NCBI GenBank assembly: GCA_005893365.1
Contig: VBPB01000131.1
Coordinates: 4,013 to 12,117, forward strand
Source: Candidatus Eiseniibacteriota bacterium
Lineage (GTDB): Bacteria > Eisenbacteria > RBG-16-71-46
Length of the DNA: 8,105 nt
Direction: 5' to 3'
Position numbers and translations under genes: made by a program. Positions 1-4,771 of this stretch are shown here, piece by piece. The notes under the pieces are model-generated. The model saw only the letters and a program-made list of their open reading frames with translations, was not told the origin of the DNA and did no database searches. Each line of letters starts with the position of its first letter. Within the stretch, counting starts at the first letter, position 1.

Positions 1-55
1 GGGCGGGCGCGGGCGACGGTGCCGGAACGGCCCGCGGGCCGGGCGCCCCCTGTCC

Positions 56-631
56 TCACCGGTCGAGCGTGCGCTCGATGCGGCGGTCCGGGACCAGCCA
101 GATGACCGCGACCAGCACGTAGATCGCGATCGCCGGAAGCGGCCCGATCAGCGTGAGCAGGATGCCGATCAGGTAGAGCACCACCGAGATGATGCCCTTG
201 AAGTCCCGGCCGATGGCCGCCGCCAGGACCGAGTCGCGCCCGTGCAGCGCCAGCAGCGAGCGCACCAGGATGAAGTAGGCGGTCCCGGCCATGAGCTGGA
301 CCACGCCCCAGGCCGCCACCGGCCAGGCCGCGAAGTGCGTGTCGCCCGCCCAGGCCATCGCCACCGGGATCAGCGAGAGCCAGAAGAGCAGGTGCAGGTT
401 CGCCCACAGCACCCGGCCGTCCACGTGCTTGGCGGTGTGCAGCAGGTGATGGTGGTTGCTCCAATAGATGCCCAACATGATGAAGCTCAGCGCGTAGCCG
501 CCGAAGCGGGGGAGCACCGGGATCAGCGCGTCGAGGTCGCTGCCGCTCGGCACCTTGAGCTCGAGCACCATGATGGTGATGATGATGGCGATCACGCCGT
601 CGCTGAACGCTTCGAGCCGTCCTCGGGTCAT
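56..631 (-). CDS. TMEM175-family (DUF1211) potassium channel protein, 191 aa
   Basis: Predicted small membrane protein of the bacterial TMEM175 family, whose characterised members are tetrameric K+-selective leak channels in the inner membrane. The N-terminus carries the family signature: R5, E7 and the FSDGV motif at residues 9-13 at the start of TM1. Other family-like motifs are YWSNHHHLL at about 56-64 and an N-x-LLFWLSLIP stretch at about 78-89. About six hydrophobic segments can be seen (roughly 9-26, 38-57, 75-95, 104-125, 145-163, 167-183), matching a bacterial single-repeat subunit. I chose the ATG at 629-631 because FSDGV normally lies within the first dozen residues and a GAGGA Shine-Dalgarno sits 7 nt upstream. 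A longer in-frame reading to 715 adds only a Pro/Arg-rich stretch of non-coding type. It diverges from the mqnD-like gene. The family call is firm; ion selectivity is inferred from the family. Confidence 0.9.
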   Translation of the reverse strand: MTRGRLEAFSDGVIAIIITIMVLELKVPSGSDLDALIPVLPRFGGYALSFIMLGIYWSNHHHLLHTAKHVDGRVLWANLHLLFWLSLIPVAMAWAGDTHFAAWPVAAWGVVQLMAGTAYFILVRSLLALHGRDSVLAAAIGRDFKGIISVVLYLIGILLTLIGPLPAIAIYVLVAVIWLVPDRRIERTLDR

Positions 632-675
632 CGTCGGGTCCTCGGGGGCCTTCGGGATCCTTGATGGTGGGTCCG

Positions 676-705
676 ACCGTAGGGCGTCCGGGGCCCGCAG
701 GACAA
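676..705 (-). promoter_or_regulatory. Possible sigma70-type promoter for the TMEM175 gene
   Basis: On the minus strand a TTGTCC -35-like hexamer (700-705) and a TACGGT -10-like hexamer (676-681) are separated by 18 bp. They would start transcription near 669, giving a leader of about 40 nt. The -10 matches the consensus at only three positions, so this is a weak prediction supported mainly by position. Confidence 0.3.
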
Positions 706-738
706 GCCGCGGCACGAGCGCCGCGGGCGGCGCGCCGT

Positions 739-756
739 GCCGGAACCGGCTATGCT
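739..756 (+). promoter_or_regulatory. -10-like element with adjacent dyad upstream of the mqnD-like gene
   Basis: TATGCT at 751-756 resembles a -10 box and lies 41 nt before the ATG at 798. Directly upstream is a 5-2-5 inverted repeat, GCCGG-AA-CCGGC (739-750), which could be an operator. I see no convincing -35 hexamer at 17-18 bp. The same form, GGCTATG followed by T one or two bases later, occurs at the better promoter near 7689. Confidence 0.35.
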
Positions 757-797
757 GCCCTCACGCCACCCGCCACCTTCCGCACGAGGCCATCTGC

Positions 798-1617
798 ATG
801 ACCGCGCCCACCCAGGCCACCCGCACGCTCCGCTTCGGCCACAGCCCCGACGCGGAGCGAGGCCGTGATCGAGGGCTGCCGCGTCGAGCACGTGCTCGAG
901 GACATCCAGAGCCTGAACCGCCGCGCGCTGGAGCGGGCGGATCTCGAGATCACCGCGGTCTCGGCGCACGCCTACGCGTTCCTCGCCGACCGCTACGCGG
1001 TGCTCGCCTGCGGCGCGTCGATGGGGATGGGCTACGGGCCGGTGCTGGTCGCGCGCGGGTCGCGCACGCTCGCGTCGTTGCGCGGAGCCAGGGTCGCGAT
1101 CCCCGGCCCGCTCACCACCGCGGCACTGCTGCTGCGCTGCGAGTGCCCGGCGTGCATCCCGGTCGAGGTGATGTTCGACCGCATCCCGGCGGCGGTGCTC
1201 GCGGGCGAGGTGGAGGCCGGCGTCATCATCCACGAGAGCCAGCTCACCTATCAGGCCGAGGGGCTGACCAAGGTCCTCGACTTCGGCGAGCTGTGGCAGC
1301 AGCGCGACGGCCTGCCGGTGCCGCTCGGGCTGGACGTGGTGCGGCGCGACTTGGGCCCCGCGCTCATGCGCGGCGTGAGCGCCGGCTTCCGCGCCAGCAT
1401 CGAGGACGCCATGCGCCACGAGGAGGAGGCGATCCGCTACGCGCTGCGCTTCGGGCGCGGCCTCGACGTGCCGCAGGGCAAGCGCTTCGTCCACATGTAC
1501 GTGAACGAGCTGACGCTCGACATGGGCGAGACCGGCCGCAAGGCGCTCGACCTGCTCTACCGCCGCGCGGTCGCCGCCGGCGCGATCCCCCAGGCGCCGG
1601 CGCTCGAGGTGGTGTAG
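798..1617 (+). pseudogene. mqnD: mqnD-like 1,4-dihydroxy-6-naphthoate synthase gene with internal deletion/frameshift
   Basis: The product resembles MqnD, which converts cyclic dehypoxanthine futalosine to 1,4-dihydroxy-6-naphthoate in the futalosine route to menaquinone (a two-lobed periplasmic-binding-protein fold, cytosolic). The N-terminus reads MTAPTQATRTLRFGHSPDA from the ATG at 798, which has a GAGG SD at 786-789. It then loses phase. The rest of the family sequence resumes one frame over from about 859: VEHVLEDIQSLNRRAL, GASMGMGYGPVLVAR, RVAIPGPLTTA, and the IIHES motif with the expected catalytic His (codon 1231-1233), to the TAG at 1615-1617. The conserved segment that follows SPD in MqnD (D-D-x-F-x-F-x-A-L-like, about 12 residues) is missing. 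The phase change fits a loss of about 32 nt (any loss must be 2 modulo 3). A GTG at 865 could start a 250-aa product, but it would lack the N-terminal substrate-site strand and has no well-spaced SD. A real pseudogene or an assembly error are both possible. Confidence 0.75.
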
Positions 1618-1673
1618 GCGCACCGCGACGCCGGCCTCGGCGCAGCGGCCCCTGCGGGTGTGGCGCGCGCCGG

Positions 1674-1703
1674 TTGCGCGCTCCCGCCCGGTTCGGGCAC
1701 AAT
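1674..1703 (+). promoter_or_regulatory. Predicted efp promoter, with dyad in the spacer
   Basis: TTGCGC (1674-1679) and CACAAT (1698-1703) are 18 bp apart, matching the -35/-10 consensus at 3/6 and 4/6. Transcription would begin near 1710, giving a leader of about 65 nt before the GTG at 1777. A GCCCG-GTT-CGGGC inverted repeat (1686-1698) fills the spacer and touches the -10, where a bound regulator would block polymerase. This unit separates efp from the mqnD-like gene 159 nt upstream. A weak 5-bp hairpin (1629-1642) follows the mqnD stop. Confidence 0.45.
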
Positions 1704-1776
1704 GTTCGGCCGCCGCGCATCGGGGCCCGCCCGCGCCAGGCGCCCGACGGAACCACCCTCACCGCAGGAGTCGATC

Positions 1777-2334
1777 GTGATCGCCGCCACCCAGCTCAAA
1801 GTGGGCAATATCATCATGCACAACGGCAAGCCGCACCGCGTCACCAACGTGCTGCACGTGACGCCGGGCAACTGGCGCGGCATGGTCCAGACGCGGCTGG
1901 TCAACATCGAGACCGGCTCCAACGCCGAGCACCGGTTCCGGTCCGAGGACAAGGTCGAGCGAGCGAACATGGAGCAGCACTCGCTCCAGTTCAGCTACCG
2001 CGCCGCGACCAGCTACCACTTCATGAACACCGAGAGCTACGAGATGATCGACCTGCCCGCGGACGTGCTGGGGGACGCGGTGAACTACCTGACCGAGGGG
2101 ATGACCATCAGCGCCGACTACTTCGAGGGACGCGTGGTGGGCATCGAGGTGCCGATGTTCGTGGAGCTCAACGTCACCGAGACCACGCCCAACATCAAGG
2201 GGGCGGCGGTCCAGAACACCTCGAAGCCCGCGATCCTCGAGACCGGCTACGAGATCAAGGTGCCGCCCTACATCGAGACCGGCAACCGCGTGAAGATCGA
2301 CACCCGCACCGGGGAGTTCGTCGAGCGGGTGTGA
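1777..2334 (+). CDS. efp: Translation elongation factor P, 185 aa
   Basis: EF-P binds between the ribosomal P and E sites and stimulates peptide bond formation at polyproline stalls. The GTG at 1777 is chosen because a CAGGAG SD (1765-1770) lies 6 nt upstream and gives the normal length of 185 residues starting MIAATQLKVGN. The alternative upstream extension is Pro/Arg-rich non-coding sequence. Domain I (KOW-like) spans about 1-62, domain II about 65-126, and the C-terminal OB domain about 128-183. The latter has the standard GAAVQNTSKPA, ETGYEIKVPPYIETG and VKIDTRTGEFVERV segments. The domain I tip loop reads HVTPGNWRGM, so Asn32 sits where E. coli EF-P has the lysylated Lys34 and rhamnosylated EF-Ps have Arg. 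The known EpmA, EarP and YmfI-type modifications would therefore not apply directly. It converges on rho 45 nt downstream. Confidence 0.95.
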   Translation: MIAATQLKVGNIIMHNGKPHRVTNVLHVTPGNWRGMVQTRLVNIETGSNAEHRFRSEDKVERANMEQHSLQFSYRAATSYHFMNTESYEMIDLPADVLGDAVNYLTEGMTISADYFEGRVVGIEVPMFVELNVTETTPNIKGAAVQNTSKPAILETGYEIKVPPYIETGNRVKIDTRTGEFVERV

Positions 2335-2336
2335 TC

Positions 2337-2375
2337 GCGGGAGTGCCGCCACGCGCGTCCGGGGCCGGCTCCCGC
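2337..2375. terminator. Possible bidirectional hairpin between efp and rho
   Basis: GCGGGAG (2337-2343) pairs perfectly with CTCCCGC (2369-2375) around a 25-nt GC-rich loop. It lies in the 45-nt gap between the two convergent stop codons. Either transcript could form it, but there is no U-tract, so it is at most a weak or factor-assisted terminator. Confidence 0.3.
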
Positions 2376-2379
2376 CGCC

Positions 2380-3555
2380 CTACGACTTGAGCAGGTCGAA
2401 GATCTCCTTGTTGGTCTTGAGCTTGGTCAGCAGCTCCAGGAGCTTGGTCATCGCCTCGATCGGGTGCAGGCCGGCGAGCCCGCGGCGCAGCAGGTGCATG
2501 CGCTGCACGACGTCGGGCGGATAGAGCTTCTCCTCCTTGCGCGTGCCGCTCTTGGCGATGTCGATGGCCGGGTAGATGCGCTTCTCGGCCAGCTCGCGCG
2601 ACAGGAAGATCTCGCTGTTCCCGGTGCCCTTGAACTCCTCGAAGATGACCTGGTCCATGCGCGACCCGGTGTCGACCAGGGCGGTGCCGATGATGGTGAG
2701 CGAGCCGCCGTCCTCGATCTTGCGCGCGGCACCGAAGATCTGCCGCGGCGACTGCATGGCGGTGGAGTCGAGGCCGCCCGACATGGTGCGCCCGCTGCCC
2801 TCGAAGCCCGCGTTGTAGGCGCGCGCGAGCCGCGTGATCGAATCCAGCAGCAGCACGACGTCCTTGCCCTCGAGCACCTGCGCGGCGACGGTCTCCATCG
2901 CCCGCTCGGCGGTCTCGATGTGCTCCGCCACACTCATGTCGCTCGAGGCGGCGATCACCTCGGCGGGGGTGTTGCGGCGGAAGTCGGTGACCTCCTCGGG
3001 CCGCTCGTCCACCAGCAGCGCGTAGACGCCGACGTCGGGATGGTTGTGCCGCACGGCGGCGGCGATGATCTGGAGGATGCGGGTCTTGCCGGCCTTGGGC
3101 GGCGAGACGATAAGGCAGCGCTGGCCGCGGCCGATCGGCGCGATCAGATCGATGGCGCGCCCGGTGATGCGGTCGCTGTACGGGGGATCGCCCTGGCCGG
3201 GCAGCACCTCGAGGACCAGCCGTTCGGTCGGGTCGAGCGCGGCGCCGATCTGCTGCATGTCGCGCAGCAGCTCGAGTCCGTGCCGGCGCCCGGGCTCGCC
3301 GGTGCCGCGGGTGCGGCGCCGCTGGCGCGGCGGTCCCTGCATCATCCGCGGGCCCCCGCCGTCGACCCCGACGCTGTTCGCGTACGGTGGCGGCGTCTGG
3401 TTGCTGGGCGGACGGTTGCCGCCGCGACGGCGGCGGCGGCGGCCCTGACGCGGCGGGCCGGACTGGACGGACGTGCCGGAGGGCGGGATGCCGCCCTCGG
3501 ACTGCGGTTGCTGCGGTGGGCGGGGACCTCGCGGACGGCGACGGCGTTGTCTCAT
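2380..3555 (-). CDS. rho: Transcription termination factor Rho, N-terminal RNA-binding domain absent, 391 aa
   Basis: Rho is a hexameric RNA-dependent ATPase that translocates 5'-3' on RNA and ends transcription. The ATPase core is intact from about residue 103: Walker A PPKAGKT (152-158), DERPEEVTDFRR, Walker B-like VVLLLDSITRLARAYN, a Q-loop region (SGGLDSTAM), SLTIIGTALVDTGSRMD, EEFKGTGN, EKRIYPAID and the R-loop SGTRKEE. The start is firm: AAGGA lies 6 nt before the ATG at 3553-3555. The usual N-terminal helix bundle and cold-shock-like primary RNA-binding domain (about 125 residues in E. coli) are not present. In their place is an 85-90 residue tail dominated by Arg, Pro, Gly and Gln, with runs such as RQRRRRPRGPRPP and RQGRRRRRRGG, likely disordered and polycationic. 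I see no displaced cold-shock domain upstream. It could be the only Rho or a specialised paralogue; the window cannot tell. Confidence 0.93.
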   Translation of the reverse strand: MRQRRRRPRGPRPPQQPQSEGGIPPSGTSVQSGPPRQGRRRRRRGGNRPPSNQTPPPYANSVGVDGGGPRMMQGPPRQRRRTRGTGEPGRRHGLELLRDMQQIGAALDPTERLVLEVLPGQGDPPYSDRITGRAIDLIAPIGRGQRCLIVSPPKAGKTRILQIIAAAVRHNHPDVGVYALLVDERPEEVTDFRRNTPAEVIAASSDMSVAEHIETAERAMETVAAQVLEGKDVVLLLDSITRLARAYNAGFEGSGRTMSGGLDSTAMQSPRQIFGAARKIEDGGSLTIIGTALVDTGSRMDQVIFEEFKGTGNSEIFLSRELAEKRIYPAIDIAKSGTRKEEKLYPPDVVQRMHLLRRGLAGLHPIEAMTKLLELLTKLKTNKEIFDLLKS

Positions 3556-3893
3556 CGATCATCCTTGGCCGGCGGCCACACGGGCAGCCGGTGATGGTGG
3601 GGATGCTGCGCGCCGGCTTCGACGCGCGGGTTCGAAGGTGAGCTGGCGAGGTGGCGGAGGTCGCGCCTGCGCGCGGACTCCGGTCACCCGGCCCGACGGA
3701 CTGCGCCCAGCCTTCCTGCGAACGGCCGGCCCTCCGAAGCTGCCCGTGGATGCGGGAACGGTGGACGTGCTTCCCACCTCGGTCGAACGAATGGAACCAG
3801 GGACCGCCCGCGTGTTGCCGCCCCCGTACGCGATCGCCGGCGCGCGCACGGCGAGGGTGAATCGGGAGCGGGGAGCCACTCGCGAGGAGCGCG

Positions 3894-3960
3894 GCAGCCG
3901 GATGCGGATGTCATCGCCATCCGGCGCGTGCGTCCTCCTCGTTGGAAGGTGCAGCCGGAT
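3894..3960. repeat. Direct repeat GCAGCCGGAT (3894-3903 and 3951-3960)
   Basis: Two identical 10-bp copies with starts 57 bp apart in the intergenic region. The first forms part of the 8-bp hairpin with 3918-3925. The second could pair with the same arm, so the two arrangements are mutually exclusive in RNA. Confidence 0.5.
3897..3925. repeat. Perfect 8-bp inverted repeat (hairpin or operator)
   Basis: GCCGGATG (3897-3904) and CATCCGGC (3918-3925) are perfect reverse complements around a 13-nt loop, which itself contains GATGTCATC. No U-tract follows on either strand. It lies in the rho upstream region and could act on DNA or RNA. Confidence 0.45.
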
Positions 3961-3969
3961 TATCGGCGA

Positions 3970-4017
3970 GGGTCGGTCGAAAGTCCAGCACGCAACCACC
4001 CCTCTTTCGACCGGCCC
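3970..4017 (-). terminator. Long hairpin just downstream of the adenosyltransferase gene
   Basis: CGGTCGAAAG (3974-3983) and CTTTCGACCG (4004-4013) pair perfectly. The stem extends by three GC pairs (3970-3972 with 4015-4017) past a single T/G position, giving about 14 bp with a 20-nt loop. It begins 28 nt after the adenosyltransferase stop on the minus strand, the expected place for a terminator. No U-tract follows, so it may protect the 3' end, depend on a factor, or be a protein-binding site. Confidence 0.5.
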
Positions 4018-4044
4018 GCCCCCGCCTGGCGACCGCCCGAAATG

Positions 4045-4602
4045 TCAGGTGCTGGTCCCGCGCGGCCGCCACTCGACCTCGGCGACCCCCGCGCGCCGGT
4101 CACAGCGCCGTGCCATGACGAACAGCAGGTCGGCGAGGCGGTTGAGGTAGCGCACCAGCGTGGGGGCCACGGGGGCCGACGCGGACAGGGCGACCACCCG
4201 CCGCTCGGCGCGGCGGCAGACGGTGCGCGCCAGATGGAGCTGGGCCGACAGGACGCTGCCGCCCGGCAGGATGAAGCTGGTGAGGGCCGGCAGCTCGGCC
4301 TCGAGCCGGTCGATCAAGGCTTCGAGCTTCGCCACCTCGGCGTCGCCGACCCGGTCGAGCTTGGCCAGGGGCTCGGGTGCGGTCGCGGCCAGCTCGGCGC
4401 CCACCGAGAACAGCATGCTCTGGATGCCGACCAGGTGATCGGCCAGCCACGAGGCGGTGTCGAGGGCCCGCACCACGCCCAGCATGGCGTTGAGCTCGTC
4501 GACGCTCCCGTAGGCCTCGACGCGCGCGTCCGACTTGAGCACGCGCCCCGGCCCCAGCAGTCCGGTGGTGCCGTCGTCTCCGGTGCGCGTGTAGATCTTC
4601 AC
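4045..4602 (-). CDS. Cob(I)alamin adenosyltransferase, PduO/MMAB type, 185 aa
   Basis: Transfers the adenosyl group of ATP to cob(I)alamin to make adenosylcobalamin; family members are trimeric cytosolic enzymes, each active site lying between subunits. Motifs: the N-terminal ATP loop TRTGDDGTTGL (5-15), VEAYGSVDELNA (28-39) with the conserved Asp35, SFILPGGS (109-116), HLARTVCRRAERRV (123-136) with the Arg/Glu cluster that binds ATP phosphates, and YLNRLADLLFVMAR (152-165). The length is normal for the family. I take the GTG at 4600-4602 as the start because KIYTRTGDDG is the usual N-terminus. An upstream in-frame ATG (4704) would add 34 residues with no family counterpart. There is no SD before this GTG, and a promoter ends 7 nt upstream, so the mRNA is probably leaderless. 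The gene is divergent from the GreA-fusion gene. The AdoCbl-dependent partner enzyme is not in the window. The symbol is left blank because pduO, cobO and mmaB naming varies. Confidence 0.93.
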   Translation of the reverse strand: MKIYTRTGDDGTTGLLGPGRVLKSDARVEAYGSVDELNAMLGVVRALDTASWLADHLVGIQSMLFSVGAELAATAPEPLAKLDRVGDAEVAKLEALIDRLEAELPALTSFILPGGSVLSAQLHLARTVCRRAERRVVALSASAPVAPTLVRYLNRLADLLFVMARRCDRRAGVAEVEWRPRGTST

Positions 4603-4609
4603 GGGCGGC

Positions 4610-4638
4610 AGGATAGGTCCCGGGCCGTGGGGGGGCAA
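4610..4638 (-). promoter_or_regulatory. Predicted promoter giving a leaderless adenosyltransferase mRNA
   Basis: On the minus strand TTGCCC (4633-4638) and TATCCT (4610-4615) are exactly 17 bp apart. Both match consensus at four of six positions. Seven nucleotides separate the -10 from the GTG at 4602, so the expected first transcribed base is at or next to the start codon. This fits the lack of any SD in CTGCCGCCC just before it. Confidence 0.5.
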
Positions 4639-4697
4639 GGACCTCGCGGGCCAAGGCGGCGTATCCCCACGCCACTCGTACAGTTCGCGGCAACGGC

Positions 4698-4727
4698 TTG
4701 CCACGACGCTTGGGGCTGGGGCATAGT
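4698..4727 (+). promoter_or_regulatory. Predicted promoter of the GreA-fusion gene
   Basis: TTGCCA (4698-4703, 5/6 match) and CATAGT (4722-4727, 4/6 match) are 18 bp apart. The start would fall near 4734, giving a leader of about 38 nt. A GAGGG SD at 4764-4768 sits rather close to the ATG at 4772. Together with 4610-4638 this makes a divergent promoter pair. Confidence 0.55.
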
Positions 4728-4771
4728 GTCTGCCCTTTCACGCAGCCTGCTTCCACCGTCACCGAGGGCGC

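Larger units (their letters stand above)
3556..4044. other. Gene-free stretch between rho and the adenosyltransferase gene
   Basis: About 490 bases without a convincing gene. Open frames here translate to Arg/Pro/Ser-rich sequence with no family motif and no SD, as expected by chance in GC-rich DNA. The part nearest rho holds its SD and presumably its promoter and leader, although I find no good -35/-10 pair on the minus strand. The distal part holds two strong inverted repeats (3897-3925 and 3970-4017) and a 10-bp direct repeat, listed separately. A TTCGAA near 3631 is not part of a tRNA. Confidence 0.6.

Noticed and set aside
28..41. Palindrome CGGCCCGCGGGCCG just past the TMEM175 stop
   Set aside because: It gives only a 5-bp stem with a CGCG loop and no U-tract. 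Such GC palindromes are common by chance here, and the window edge hides the context.
19..746. GTGCCGGAAC direct repeat at 19-28 and 737-746, flanking the TMEM175 gene
   Set aside because: It is only 10 bp and made of locally common bases, with no target-site duplication, integrase or transposase to suggest an element.
555..2390. A plus-strand open frame spanning the mqnD-like and efp regions
   Set aside because: Apart from the short true MqnD N-terminus (798-854) it is Arg/Gly/Pro-rich, and efp is clearly read in another frame.
3625..3645. GGTTCGAAG resembling a tRNA T-loop
   Set aside because: The flanking bases do not form a T-stem, and no anticodon or acceptor arm can be drawn on either strand.
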